Shown: piece after piece, positions 1-10,300 of the stretch | Position numbering within the stretch: the stretch's first letter is position 1 | How the letters are laid out: each line of letters starts with the position of its first letter | Assembly: GCA_958296125.1 (NCBI GenBank) | Contig: OY282444.1 | Location: forward strand, 4,001,623-4,065,622 | Direction of reading: 5' to 3' | From: an uncultured Poribacteria bacterium | GTDB taxonomy: Bacteria > Poribacteria > WGA-4E > PCPOR2b | Length of the DNA stretch: 64,000 nucleotides | Made by a program: the position numbers and the translations under genes | Notes under the pieces: generated by a model | What the model saw: the letters and a program-made list of their open reading frames with translations, nothing else | Databases searched by the model: none | What the model was told of the DNA's origin: nothing

Positions 1-360
1 CGCGGTATTGCTAACCTTAAACGATTGCTCTTGAGCGTAGGGAACGCGGATCTGCGTTCCTTACCTGAGACAACAGCCCTACTCCCGAACTACCCCAACC
101 CGTTCAATCCGGAGACGTGGATACCGTATCGCCTCGCCCACGCCGCCGATATAACGCTCACGATTTATGACAAACAGGGCGCACCGGTGCGTCAATTCAA
201 TTTAGGCTATCAGCCTGCGGCGTATTATACCGATCGAGCAGTGGCAGTCTATTGGGACGGTCGCAACGATGGGGGAGAACAGGTCGCAAGTGGGGTTTAC
301 TTCTACAGTCTGTCCGCAGGGGATTATTCGGCAACGCGGAAGATGCTCATTTTGAAGTAG
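1..360 (+). CDS. C-terminal end of a secreted protein with FlgD-like sorting domain (5' truncated by window)
   Basis: The reading frame is open from the first base, so the gene starts outside the window. The visible 119 residues contain the motif PNYPNPFNPETWIPY followed by a beta-sandwich of the FlgD-Ig/type-A sorting kind, ending in MLILK and a TAG. This tail is typical of secreted poribacterial proteins and is thought to direct export or surface attachment (family knowledge). Bases 4-175 are almost identical to 2600-2771 of the next gene, after which the two diverge, so the missing front part may also be a WD40 protein (inference). The next gene starts 37 bp downstream. Confidence 0.8.
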   Translation, partial: RGIANLKRLLLSVGNADLRSLPETTALLPNYPNPFNPETWIPYRLAHAADITLTIYDKQGAPVRQFNLGYQPAAYYTDRAVAVYWDGRNDGGEQVASGVYFYSLSAGDYSATRKMLILK

Positions 361-397
361 GATTGGCACTTGTAATCAATGCAGGAGAAGCTAACTG

Positions 398-2956
398 ATG
401 AAAACAGCACAATTTTCCATACTCATGCTCTTGTTTTTGGAGCTGCTTCTATTTTTACCAAATATCTACGCCCAGAGCTACACCAAATGGGGCTTACCCG
501 AAGGTGCCAAGGCCCGCTTGGGCAAAGGTTGGATAACTGGAGAGATAGCGTATTTCCGCAACGGTAGTCGTCTGGCGGTTGAGGGATCTATTGGGACATG
601 GATATACGACACTAAGACTGACGTAGAGCTTGACCTCCTTATAGGAGTTTCAAGTGTCACGTTCAGTCCGGATGGCACGATGCTCGCAAGTATAGAAGAG
701 AGTTCGGATGGAAAAGATAGCACGGTGCAAATCTGGGACGTTGCGACAGGGCAGCTCAAAGCCACCCTCACAGGGCATACCGACCAGATCAATAGCATAG
801 TGTTTAGTCCGGATGGCACGATGCTCGCCAGTGGCGGTAACGACGATATGGTGCGGCTGTGGAATGTTTCCACAGGGCAGCACAAAGCCATCCTCATGGG
901 GCACACGGGCGGTGTCGCGTTCAGTCCAGATGGCGGTACACTGGCAAGTGGGAGCTGGGACGGAACAGTGCGACTGTGGGATGTAGATACAGAACAACAA
1001 AAAGCCACCCTCACAGAGCATACAGACGATATCAGTATTGTAGTGTTCAGTCCAGATGGCGGTACACTAGCAAGTGGGAGCTGGGACGGAACAGTACGAC
1101 TGTGGGATGTAGATACAGGACAACAAAAAGCCACCCTCACGGGGAATACCGACCATATCTATGGTGTCGCGTTCAGTCTGGATGGCAGTACACTCGCAAC
1201 TGGAGGTTACGACCGCGCAGTGCGGCTGTGGGATGTTGCTACCGGGCAGCCCATAGTTACCCTCGCTGGGCATGCGGACGGTATCGGAAGTGTAGCATTC
1301 AGTCCGGATGGCACCACGCTGGCAAGTGGGAGTTGGGATAACACGGTGTGGCTGCGGGATGCTACCACGTGGGAGCCGAAAATCATCCTCAAAGATTATA
1401 CGGGCAGAGTCAGCAGTGTATCGTTCAGTCCGGATGGCACTACGCTGGTAAGTGGGGGAGGTTGGCGAGATGGCAAGGTGCGGTTGTGGGATGCAGATAC
1501 GGGACAACACAAAGCCACCCTTGCAGGGCATGCAGACGGTGTCGGCGGTGTCGCGTTTAGTCCGGATGGTGCCACGATTGCAACTGGAGGTTACGACCGC
1601 GCAGTGCGGCTGTGGGATGTTGCTACCGGGCAGCCCATAGTCAGCCTCGCTGGGCCTGCGGGCGATATCTTAAGCGTAGCATTCAGTCCGGATGGGGCTA
1701 TATTGGCAGGTGGAAGTGAGGGCGACACCGTGCGGCTGTGGGATGTTGCCACCGGGCAGCCCATAGTCAGTCTCGCTGGGCATACGGACGGTATCTTAAG
1801 CGTAACATTCAGTCCGGATGGGGCTATATTGGCAAGTGGAAGTATGGATAACACGGCGTATCTGTGGGATGTTATTACGGGACAGCACATAGCCACCCTC
1901 ATGGGGCATAGGGGCCGTGTCAGCAGTGTGACGTTTAGTCCGGATGGAAGCATACTCGCCTGTGGGATTTGGGATTGGCTTGGCACTGGGGCGGTGCAGC
2001 TGTGGGATGTTACCACAAGGCAACTTACAGCCACCCTCACGGGTCACACGCTTTCGGTCAATAGTGTAGCGTTCAGTCCGGAGGGTAGGACACTGGCCAG
2101 TGGGAGTTCAGACGACACGGTGCGGCTGTGGGACGTTGCCACCGGGCAGCACAAAGTTACTCTCACAGGTCATAAAAGCGGTGTCAACAGTATAGCGTTC
2201 AATCCGGATGGCACCACGCTCGCCAGTGGGAGTGAAGATGGCACGGTGCTCCTATGGAACCTCGCACCTCCAACGGATACAGTGCCGCAGGTGTCCGCCT
2301 ACGATGTCAACCAAGATAACATCGTAAATTTCCTCGACTTGGCAACAGTCGGAGAACTGTTTGGGCGGAAAGGAGAAGGGCTATTGGGAGATGTCAACGA
2401 CGATGGCATAGTCAACATCTTTGATTTGGTCACGGTCAGTGCACATCTTGAAACGACCCCCCCCGCAGCACCCGTAGTCCGTAGGGCGCACCGATCGTTT
2501 GTCCCTACACCGATTGGTGTTCCTGTCGCTCCTGAAAGAATTCAGAAATGGATTACTATGGCGCACACGGCAGATGATGGCTCACTCACTTTTCGGCTCG
2601 GTATCGCTAACCTCAAACGATTGCTCTTGAGCGTAGGGAACGCGGATCTGCGGTCCTTACCTGAGACAACAGCCCTACTCCCGAACTACCCCAACCCGTT
2701 CAATCCGGAGACGTGGATCCCGTATCGCCTCGCCCACGCCGCTGATGTAACGCTCACGATTTATGATACAAAAGGAGTGCCGATACGTCGGTTCGATTTG
2801 GGGTATCAACCTGCGGGGTATTATACAGATCGGACAAAAGCGGTATATTGGGATGGCCGTAACGCGAGTGGAGAAGCTGTCGCGAGTGGAGTATATTTTT
2901 ATCATTTCCGCGCGGGTGATTATCTTGCGTTACGCCGTATGTTAATCCTCAAGTAG
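398..2956 (+). CDS. Secreted WD40-repeat protein with dockerin-like motifs and C-terminal sorting domain
   Basis: This 852-residue protein begins with a signal peptide (about residues 1-25, cut after YAQ). It is followed by fourteen WD40 blades with [10 protein letters not shown] and TVRLWDV hallmarks (about 45-620), enough for two seven-bladed propellers. After a short linker come two dockerin/EF-hand-like calcium motifs (DVNQDN at about 634 and DVNDDG at about 664). The tail has PNYPNPFNPETWIPY near 761 and a FlgD-like domain ending in MLILK. WD40 propellers are protein-interaction platforms, so an extracellular or surface binding role is likely, but the partner is unknown. Some blades are nearly identical in DNA (around 1190-1260 and 1575-1645), showing recent internal duplication. 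The start follows a purine-rich AGGAGAAG site. Confidence 0.9.
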   Translation: MKTAQFSILMLLFLELLLFLPNIYAQSYTKWGLPEGAKARLGKGWITGEIAYFRNGSRLAVEGSIGTWIYDTKTDVELDLLIGVSSVTFSPDGTMLASIEESSDGKDSTVQIWDVATGQLKATLTGHTDQINSIVFSPDGTMLASGGNDDMVRLWNVSTGQHKAILMGHTGGVAFSPDGGTLASGSWDGTVRLWDVDTEQQKATLTEHTDDISIVVFSPDGGTLASGSWDGTVRLWDVDTGQQKATLTGNTDHIYGVAFSLDGSTLATGGYDRAVRLWDVATGQPIVTLAGHADGIGSVAFSPDGTTLASGSWDNTVWLRDATTWEPKIILKDYTGRVSSVSFSPDGTTLVSGGGWRDGKVRLWDADTGQHKATLAGHADGVGGVAFSPDGATIATGGYDRAVRLWDVATGQPIVSLAGPAGDILSVAFSPDGAILAGGSEGDTVRLWDVATGQPIVSLAGHTDGILSVTFSPDGAILASGSMDNTAYLWDVITGQHIATLMGHRGRVSSVTFSPDGSILACGIWDWLGTGAVQLWDVTTRQLTATLTGHTLSVNSVAFSPEGRTLASGSSDDTVRLWDVATGQHKVTLTGHKSGVNSIAFNPDGTTLASGSEDGTVLLWNLAPPTDTVPQVSAYDVNQDNIVNFLDLATVGELFGRKGEGLLGDVNDDGIVNIFDLVTVSAHLETTPPAAPVVRRAHRSFVPTPIGVPVAPERIQKWITMAHTADDGSLTFRLGIANLKRLLLSVGNADLRSLPETTALLPNYPNPFNPETWIPYRLAHAADVTLTIYDTKGVPIRRFDLGYQPAGYYTDRTKAVYWDGRNASGEAVASGVYFYHFRAGDYLALRRMLILK
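648..2265 (+). repeat. WD40-coding tandem repeat (about 126 bp units)
   Basis: The DNA is a run of degenerate units of about 126 bp, one WD40 blade each, recognisable by the repeated word agtccggatgg. Several neighbouring units are close to identical, which favours recombination and copy-number change. These are coding repeats, not CRISPR. Confidence 0.85.
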
Positions 2957-2993
2957 CACCGCTGCGTCAGTTGCTGACACCCCGTTGACCGCT

Positions 2994-3030
2994 CCCCGCC
3001 CTAAAGGACGGGGATTCTTTTTTGTTTTTT
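2994..3030 (+). terminator. Rho-independent terminator after the WD40 gene
   Basis: CCCCG (2994-2998) pairs with CGGGG (3009-3013), with further C-G pairs inside and a TAAA loop, followed by a T-rich run interrupted by single C and G bases. It lies 38 bp after the WD40 stop codon. The same hairpin style also occurs at the ends of IS200/IS605-type elements, but no transposase remnant is visible nearby. Confidence 0.75.
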
Positions 3031-3236
3031 CCCGCCGTGTAAATTTATCATCTACCCAACAGAACAGTTGTGTGGTAAAATCTATAGGTACTTCTCAGCT
3101 TGGTTGCCAACTCCAAGCCCTTTCCCTAAATATGCTATGGATTTGTCAATCCACAGGGAGCGATATTAACCGATATGGTGGATTATACCACCGCAAGACG
3201 AATGAAATGGTGATTCTAAAATATAAGGAGGCAACT

Positions 3237-5102
3237 ATGAAAACTCGAAGATTGACGATGGGCCAAGCTGTCGTTGAATTTCTCAAAAACCAGTATGTTG
3301 AACGCGATGGCATCGAACATCAGTTTTTCGCGGGTATGTTCGGCATCTTTGGACACGGTAACGTCGCTGGAGTTGGTCAGGCACTGCATCAATACGCGGG
3401 CTCGTTCCGATTCTATCAGACACGCAATGAGCAGGCGATGGTGCATACCGCTGCGGCATTTGCGAAGATGAGCAACCGCCTGCGCACCTTTGCCTGTACC
3501 TCTTCGATCGGACCGGGGGCGACCAACATGGTTACCGCCGCTGCCGGTGCGACAATCAATCGGATACCCGTGCTACTGCTACCGGGCGACATTTTCTCAA
3601 CACGCCTTGTCGCGCCCGTCCTACAGCAGCTCGAGTCACCCAGTTCGCAGGATATTTCAGTGAACGATTGCTTCAAGCCGATTTCGCGCTATTGGGATCG
3701 AATCAACCGTCCGGAACAGATTATCACCGCGCTCCCGGAGGCGATGCGTGTTTTGACCTCACCGTCGGAAACGGGTGTCGTCACGTTGGCATTGCCGCAG
3801 GATGTGCAAGCCGAAGCCTTTGATTATCCGTCCACGCTGTTTGAGAAGCGGGTGCAGACGATTCCACGCCCCCGCGCCGACGTGAAGTTACTGAAAAAAG
3901 CCGCTGAATGGATTCGTGCTAGCAAACGGCCGCTTATCATCGCGGGCGGTGGCGTGAAATACAGCGAGGCAACCGATTCGCTCGCTCATTTCGCTGTGCA
4001 GACCGGCATCCCTGTCGCCGAAACATTCGCAGGCAAGGGCTCGCTCCGTTATGACCAGCCCCAATGTTTGGGTGGGATGGGTGTCTCCGGCACGCGGGGT
4101 GCGAATATTATCGCCCGCGATGCGGACCTCATCATCGTGGTTGGCTCCCGCTTGAGCGATTTCATAACAGCTTCAAAGACAGCATTCCAGCATCCGGATG
4201 TGCGCTTCATCACCATCAATGTGGCAGAGTTTGACGCTGCCAAGCACGCGGCACTATCGCTGACCGCGGATGCGCGCGTAACGCTTGAGGAGCTCAGTGA
4301 CACCGTTCAAGGTTATCATGTCAATGCGGACTACGGTGCCCAAATCGCCAGATTGCGTGAGGAATGGGACGCTGAGGTAGAGCGAATCTATCACCCTGAC
4401 CACGGTCAAACCCTCAGTCAGGGCGAAGTAATTGGGGTGGTCAATGAGTTCTCAGATCCGAAGGATGTGCTTATCGGTGCAGCAGGCAGTCTACCCGGCG
4501 ACCTTCAGAAACTTTGGCGGGCTCGGGATCCCAAGGGGTATGATGTGGAGTTCGGCTACTCGTGCATGGGCTATGAAGTTGCAGGCGGGCTAGGCATCAA
4601 GATGGCAGATCCCAGCCGCGAGGTCTACGTGCTGGTTGGTGATGGTTCTTACCTGCTGATGGGACAGGAGATTATGACGGCTGTTCAGGAAGGGTATAAA
4701 CTGACCATCGTGCTAGTAAACAACTATGGCCACAGCAGCATCGGTGGACTTTCCGAGGCGACGGGTGCTCAAGGCTTTGGAACGAAATTCCTGTATCGTA
4801 ACGATGCCACGGGCCAGCTTGACGGTGAGGTGTTACCGGTAGATTTGGTTGCGAATGCCGCAAGCCTTGGGGCACACGTCATTGAGGCGGATTCGGTAAC
4901 AAGCCTAAAAGCGGCACTCGGAGCAGCAAAGATGTCTGATTGCACAACAGTGATCAAGGTTGATGTCGATTTTGGGAAGCGCGTCCCCGGCTACGAATCG
5001 TGGTGGGATGTACCCATCGCCCAAGTCTCTGAGGTAGACACTGTGCAGCAGGCTTACAAGGAATATGAGGTTGCAAAGCAGAAAGAGCGTTACTTTCTTT
5101 AA
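3237..5102 (+). CDS. iolD: 3D-(3,5/4)-trihydroxycyclohexane-1,2-dione hydrolase, thiamine-diphosphate enzyme of inositol catabolism
   Basis: The 621-residue product matches the IolD family along its whole length (Bacillus IolD is about 637 residues). IolD opens the ring of the trihydroxycyclohexanedione formed from myo-inositol, giving 5-deoxyglucuronate. Visible features are the IFGHGNV segment near residue 37, the ThDP-activating Glu in RNEQ (about 65), the ISRYWDRI and RPEQ blocks of the central part, and the C-terminal ThDP/Mg motif GDGS...NN from about 468. The frame is open upstream to 2985, but the ATG at 3237 has a perfect AAGGAGG site and is chosen. No other clear iol gene is adjacent; the oxidoreductase at 18288 and the isomerase at 52390 are only distantly suggestive. 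Confidence 0.9.
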   Translation: MKTRRLTMGQAVVEFLKNQYVERDGIEHQFFAGMFGIFGHGNVAGVGQALHQYAGSFRFYQTRNEQAMVHTAAAFAKMSNRLRTFACTSSIGPGATNMVTAAAGATINRIPVLLLPGDIFSTRLVAPVLQQLESPSSQDISVNDCFKPISRYWDRINRPEQIITALPEAMRVLTSPSETGVVTLALPQDVQAEAFDYPSTLFEKRVQTIPRPRADVKLLKKAAEWIRASKRPLIIAGGGVKYSEATDSLAHFAVQTGIPVAETFAGKGSLRYDQPQCLGGMGVSGTRGANIIARDADLIIVVGSRLSDFITASKTAFQHPDVRFITINVAEFDAAKHAALSLTADARVTLEELSDTVQGYHVNADYGAQIARLREEWDAEVERIYHPDHGQTLSQGEVIGVVNEFSDPKDVLIGAAGSLPGDLQKLWRARDPKGYDVEFGYSCMGYEVAGGLGIKMADPSREVYVLVGDGSYLLMGQEIMTAVQEGYKLTIVLVNNYGHSSIGGLSEATGAQGFGTKFLYRNDATGQLDGEVLPVDLVANAASLGAHVIEADSVTSLKAALGAAKMSDCTTVIKVDVDFGKRVPGYESWWDVPIAQVSEVDTVQQAYKEYEVAKQKERYFL

Positions 5103-5144
5103 AGCGTAAATCTGCCTACGTTTGACTCTATAAGGAGGCTACCC

Positions 5145-6071
5145 ATGAAAGTTAAATTTATCTTTTCTTTTTTCTGTCTGATGATATTGTTGAGTGGTTG
5201 TGGTGGAGATGAGGGGACTAAACCTGAGGAAGATCTCGAGCTCACCTCCGTTGAGTTTACCCCGCTTCTAAACACCCAAGTGGGCCTCGAATTTGCCGAA
5301 GTCCCTTGGGATGTGAATGAGGACGGGAATATAGATCTGTTTGATTTAGTGATAGTGGCCAGTCATTTCGGCGAAAATGTGGAGATTTCGGTTCAGCCGG
5401 GAACAGGTCGGACCTTAGAAGTCATCAATAAGCAACAAACGGAAAAGACAATCCGAGTGACCGGCAGCGGTTCAGTCGTTGGCGAACCAGATGTGGTTGT
5501 GTTGAGTGTTGGGGTTTCGGTCGAGCGGGATTCAGTGAAGCAGGCACGAACAGATGCCGCTGAAGCCATGGACGGAGTGATCGAGTCCCTAAAAGGCAAT
5601 GGCCTCCTTGACCCGGATATTCAGACCCAGCATTTCAGCATCCAGCAGCAGTTCGATTATGCTCAAGGTCGGCAAGAGTTTCGGGGATATAGCGTTACGA
5701 ATAGCGTATCTGGGAAGATTCGTGATTTGGGCATCGTCGGTCAAGTGATTGACGATGCGGCGGAAGCCGGTGGGGATTTGGTGCAAATCAATTCGATTCA
5801 GTTCACAATCGAGGACACCACAAAATTAAGGATGCAGGCTCGCGTGGCGGCGATGCAGGATGCACAAACAAAAGCACAAACGTTAGCAACGGAAGGTGGG
5901 GTCACGCTTGGGAAGCCAATTTCTATCTCCGAGGTAGAAGGTCCGTATGTAGCGCGGTCTGCCGATTTCAACCTCGCATTTGCCGAGGACGCATCAGCGG
6001 CGAAGACACCCATCCAATCTGGCCAACTTCGTATCGCAGTAACAGTGAATGTCATCTATGAAATTGAGTGA
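5145..6071 (+). CDS. SIMPL-domain (DUF541) lipoprotein with a single dockerin-like motif
   Basis: The 308-residue protein starts with a lipoprotein signal (LLSGC, lipidated Cys about residue 19). It then carries one dockerin-type calcium motif (DVNEDGNIDLFDLV, about 64-80) closely resembling those of the WD40 protein at 398, and a SIMPL/DUF541 domain (about 95-308) with the RVTGSGSVVGEPD start typical of the family. SIMPL proteins are periplasmic or envelope-attached, and their biochemical role is not settled. AAGGAGG precedes the ATG. It converges with zapA across 53 bp. The half-dockerin insertion is unusual. Confidence 0.85.
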   Translation: MKVKFIFSFFCLMILLSGCGGDEGTKPEEDLELTSVEFTPLLNTQVGLEFAEVPWDVNEDGNIDLFDLVIVASHFGENVEISVQPGTGRTLEVINKQQTEKTIRVTGSGSVVGEPDVVVLSVGVSVERDSVKQARTDAAEAMDGVIESLKGNGLLDPDIQTQHFSIQQQFDYAQGRQEFRGYSVTNSVSGKIRDLGIVGQVIDDAAEAGGDLVQINSIQFTIEDTTKLRMQARVAAMQDAQTKAQTLATEGGVTLGKPISISEVEGPYVARSADFNLAFAEDASAAKTPIQSGQLRIAVTVNVIYEIE

Positions 6072-6124
6072 TTCATACTCTAAGATGACTTGTGTGGGTA
6101 TTGTGGATCGAATGCTAGCGTAGA

Positions 6125-6448
6125 TTATTGTGAATCAGGAGCGGACTGACCTTCGATTGTCTTCTCTAGCTCCTCGATCATGTGCCGGATCGACTGCTGG
6201 AACCGTTTCTGGTCTTCGCACATCTGCGCCGCAATTTGTAACGCAACCATGATCGCAATATCGAATTTATCGCGAGAGGTTTTTCGACTCATCTCATGCA
6301 GCCGCCCGTCCAGGTAAGCAGCTAGCTCGCGAATTTCGTCGGCTGGCAAATGTTCAGTTGGCTGTATAAGATATTGCGAATGAAAAATATCCACCTTAAT
6401 CGGCGCGGATGGCGAGGTTGTCGGAGAAAAAGATTTTTCGATACTCAT
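6125..6448 (-). CDS. zapA: Cell division protein ZapA-like
   Basis: The 107-residue product has the ZapA layout: a short N-terminal beta region, the turn containing LAAYLDGRLHEM, the DKFDIAIMVALQIA helix and a C-terminal coiled coil. ZapA binds FtsZ at midcell and stabilises the Z ring. The frame is open for 37 more codons upstream inside aroE, but the ATG at 6448 has a GAGAG ribosome site and sits 10 bp after the aroE stop, so it is the likely start and the gene is the last one in the nadK-recN-aroE run. The N-terminal 25 residues are longer than usual and Ser/Pro-rich. Confidence 0.75.
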   Translation of the reverse strand: MSIEKSFSPTTSPSAPIKVDIFHSQYLIQPTEHLPADEIRELAAYLDGRLHEMSRKTSRDKFDIAIMVALQIAAQMCEDQKRFQQSIRHMIEELEKTIEGQSAPDSQ

Positions 6449-6458
6449 AATTAATCTC

Positions 6459-7319
6459 TCACTTTTGATCGAATGCTCCTTGGAGTGCTTGCCGCATGGC
6501 CTCAACGGGCGGATAGACACCAGTCCATTTCTCAAAAGCAATTGCTCCTTGATGAACAAGCATACCTAAGCCGCCGATTGTGTGACATCCCCTCTCCACC
6601 GCAGCTTGTAAAAGTCGCGTTTCGGGAGGCGTGTAGACAATATCATAAACGATGGATTGTGGTTCTAACCACGCGGGGTCAATCAACAACGGGTGTGCAA
6701 CCTCCATACTAGCAGATGCTGTATTGACGATTAACTGACTAGTCCCTACAGCATTTGGTAGTTTGGGATCATCAAGGCCTATTCCGTAGATTGATACACC
6801 TATTTTCTCCGAAAGATTCTCGGCGAGTGCAACGGCTCTTGAGACGGTCCGATTGGCAATGAAAATGGTCCGCACCCCGGCAAGGGAAAGGGCGACAACA
6901 ACTGCGCGTGCTGACCCACCGGCTCCAATCACAACAGCCGAACCCCCTTGAGGCACTTCAAGTCCGGCTTCCCGCATTGCTTGTAAGAAACCAGGTGCGT
7001 CTGTATTCTCGCCGATAATCTCTTCCTCGTTGAAAATCAATGTATTGACGGCACCGATGAGGATTGCTTCCCTCGATATCTCATTTAGGTGTGGCATCAC
7101 GCTCTGTTTGTGTGGAATTGTCACGTTAATACCGACCAGATTGATTGCTTTGAACCCTTCAATCGCTGCGCCCAAATTGTCAGGCTGAACGTGAAAGGGG
7201 ACATAGACATAGTCCAACCCCAGTGCGGCAATTGCCGCATTGTGTATCTGCGGAGAGCGGCTATGCTTGATCGGGTCACCGATAATTCCAACGATTTTCG
7301 TTTGACCTGTGATTTGCAT
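6459..7319 (-). CDS. aroE: Shikimate dehydrogenase
   Basis: This 286-residue enzyme reduces 3-dehydroshikimate to shikimate with NADPH in aromatic amino acid synthesis. Substrate-binding SRSPQIHN (about 20), the NVTIPHK catalytic Lys motif (about 65-71), NTDAPGF and the nucleotide-binding GAGGSARA (about 133) are all present, so it looks functional. Its stop is followed 10 bp later by zapA, and it starts 26 bp after the oxidoreductase gene. A tryptophan/phenylalanine-related link with the upstream indolepyruvate oxidoreductase is possible but not proven. Confidence 0.95.
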   Translation of the reverse strand: MQITGQTKIVGIIGDPIKHSRSPQIHNAAIAALGLDYVYVPFHVQPDNLGAAIEGFKAINLVGINVTIPHKQSVMPHLNEISREAILIGAVNTLIFNEEEIIGENTDAPGFLQAMREAGLEVPQGGSAVVIGAGGSARAVVVALSLAGVRTIFIANRTVSRAVALAENLSEKIGVSIYGIGLDDPKLPNAVGTSQLIVNTASASMEVAHPLLIDPAWLEPQSIVYDIVYTPPETRLLQAAVERGCHTIGGLGMLVHQGAIAFEKWTGVYPPVEAMRQALQGAFDQK

Positions 7320-7345
7320 GGCGTATAACGTGAGGCGTGAAAACT

Positions 7346-10300
7346 TTACGGATTACGCAATAGTGCTTCGACTTTTTTTCTGGCGTTTTCCATCTTTGGA
7401 TAACGGACTTCTCGATATCCACGGACCTCTTCGGGGGTTTCTAGCGCGCTGACATGAGCTTCATAGCTCGCGCTATCATGTGGTGCGAAGGTATTAATCA
7501 CTTCGGCGATATACCAATCACGGAACACTTTTTCTAGTTTATGCCACTGCGATAGCCAACGTCTGATAAACCGCATCCGTTTCATCAAATTTAGTTGCCA
7601 GTTCTTGGTACTCATATCCCACTGAAAATCCCTACCCATGATAGTGAAGCGGGGGCGGTTGAGGTGGACGTACTTAATTTTATCCCCGTTAGACTCATCA
7701 ACATTATACAGTGCTGTGTCACGTCTTAATTTGGTCTCGCTGGTCAATAGGTGAGCGACATACACTTCATCCTTGATGAGCATCACCTTATGCAGATATT
7801 TAATCGCAGCTTTCGTTGCACGGTAGTCCATCTCAGACAAATCTTTGGAATGGATCTGTTTCACCTTTTCAACGTACAGACGAGCGTAGTCCAAATCCTC
7901 GAATTGGATGAGGTCATAGACATACAAGGCAAATCGTCGATTGGTTTCGTCATCCAATTCCAGCTTTTCCACCATTTGTTGAACAAGCACTTCATACTGG
8001 TAGGCGATCGCTTCACCCCGCCGCTTACGAGCTAAACTCTCGCATTTTTCTCGAAGTAAAGTTTTGTATGCTTGCCACTGCGGTGCCGCCGCAAAAGTGT
8101 CCGGATCGATTGCGAGGTGTCTGCCCATGTCAAAAGCGCGTTGGTTCGTTGCTAAGTCTGCCGGTCTTACAGCCAATTTTAACGCCGATTGAATGGCTTC
8201 CAGTTCAAGTGGCAAATGCCCCCGCTGAAAAGCAACACCGAGCAGCATCGTGTTGGCATAGAGTTTGTTTCCGAGAAATCTTTCAGAAACCTCGAACAGA
8301 TTTACTCCGAAATACGCCTCTGCGTCGGTGTAGCGCTGTAACCATTTCTCTAAATCTGCGAGCTGGAAGTCATCCTGACCGATGAGGGTTTTCACCGTAT
8401 CTGTTTTGGCGGTGTTAACGATGGCGACTGTCCGATCTGGTGCCGCAACACAGAATCCGGCATTGGTGTCGATACCGCGCACCGCTTCCAGCATATCCAT
8501 GCCGATCAGCAAATCCGCTTTCCCGTAGGGAATGATCGGAGAGAGCACCGCTGCTGTCTTTGAATAAATCAAGTTTGTGTAGACCCCCCCGTTGCGGATT
8601 GCCAATCCCTTCTTGTCAAAAAATTGCACCTGATATCCCTGCGCTTGGCCTGCAAGCACCAACACCTTGGAGATTGTGCCAATCCCCATCCCGCCGACAC
8701 CCGCGGCATGGATATTCCATGTCCGATCGAAGGGACAGGGTGGCGGCGGTGGGAACTCCGTTAAATCAGCTGACATGGCACCCAGATCTACTTTTTGGCG
8801 CGGTGGACGCTTGCGGGTGATAATCACTTCTTCAAAGGAGGGGCACGCCCACTTGATTCGTGCACAAGCACCATCGGAGACACAGTTTGATTGATCGATA
8901 CCGATTTTCGGTCCATAATCCGTTTCAGTCACTTTCAAACCGGGACAGCCTGTTGCTTTGGTGCATTCAAGGCAGAATTCGCAGACTTCGGGGGTGATAT
9001 TGATATGTTTTTCGACGGATAGAAAACCACGCTCTTTGATTGTTTCTTGGTGCTGATGCCGCAGCCGACGGTGGTAGGTGATTCCGCACTCCTTATCGGC
9101 GATGATAATTTTGGTGCCTGCCTTGAGAACCGTCTCTTCGACTAGTTTTTTGTACTCAACCCGGTTCTCCGGGTTGGTTCGGATGATAAAGAGGTCTGAA
9201 TCGCCCGCGAGTCCTTCGACAACTTTTTCGATGTCCTGTGCAAAGGTTGGATTGCCGAGGATGTCATCTTCCGTCGATGGTGTGGGTTGATGCCCTGTCA
9301 TCCCGGTGGTCTGGTTGTCCAAGATGACGTAGGTGAGATCTTGACCATTTTTAATCGAGTCGGAAATCGCTGACATCCCGCCGTGGAAGAATGTCGAATC
9401 TCCCATAAAGACAATCTGCTTATTCTTAATGAATGGATCGATGCCGGCACCTGCCCCGCCGCCGAGTGCCATCGCCGAGAGGTTGTGCATCAAGCGCGGA
9501 AACGGTTCATACTTCAGCATTGAATAGCAACCGATGTCTCCATGAAAGACAAGGTCAACGGGAGACTGTGCGTGGTGCCTCTCCATATATTTCGCATCCA
9601 TAAACAGATCGGCAATCTCCTTGAAAACGCTCGCAGAGTCACGATGCGGGCACCCAGGGCAGAAAGTGGGCGTACGTGCGGGAATGTGAACTTGGTGGGC
9701 ATTAACCTGCTCGATGCATTGCTCCTCACGGACAAACACGTCCGGATCGATTGCGATAGATTTGTCTTTGCCATCAAACTTATACCGAAAGAGCTGAATC
9801 AGTCGTTGTATTAGTATTGATGGGTTGAGCCCGAGCGAATCAGGGATTCCCTCCAAACCGTTTGGGAATTCCTTTCCCCACACCTGCACAAGCTGATTCA
9901 TTTCGCCATTTTGATAAAGCTGGTTGACAATCGCCCTGATGTCCTTTTCAAGGAGCGGCCGCTTCTCTTCAACCACGTAGATTTCACGAACATGCGATGC
10001 AAATTCGCGCACAATTTCTTCATCAACCGGATGCGTCAATCCAAGTTTAAGGATTGGGATACGTTCTTGGAATTCCAGTTCGTAAAGCGCGTGTTCGAGA
10101 TAGGAATACGACAACCCTGAGGTGACAAATCCGATTTCGTATTCCGAATCATTTAGATAGCAGATCCGATTCAGGTTATGTTCCCGCGCAGCCTTCACTG
10201 CATTTGGGAATCGTTCCGTTAAGGTTTCAATCTCAATCCGAGGTGTGTCCGGCGGCAAAATGATGCGGTTTGAACCGTTAATCAATGCCGTATTGATCAC

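Noticed and set aside
478-1140. Minus-strand frame over the WD40 gene at 398
   Set aside because: Repetitive shadow of the blades on the coding strand.
2985-3236. N-terminal extension of IolD up to 2985
   Set aside because: It has no similarity to the family and covers a terminator; a perfect ribosome site precedes the ATG at 3237.
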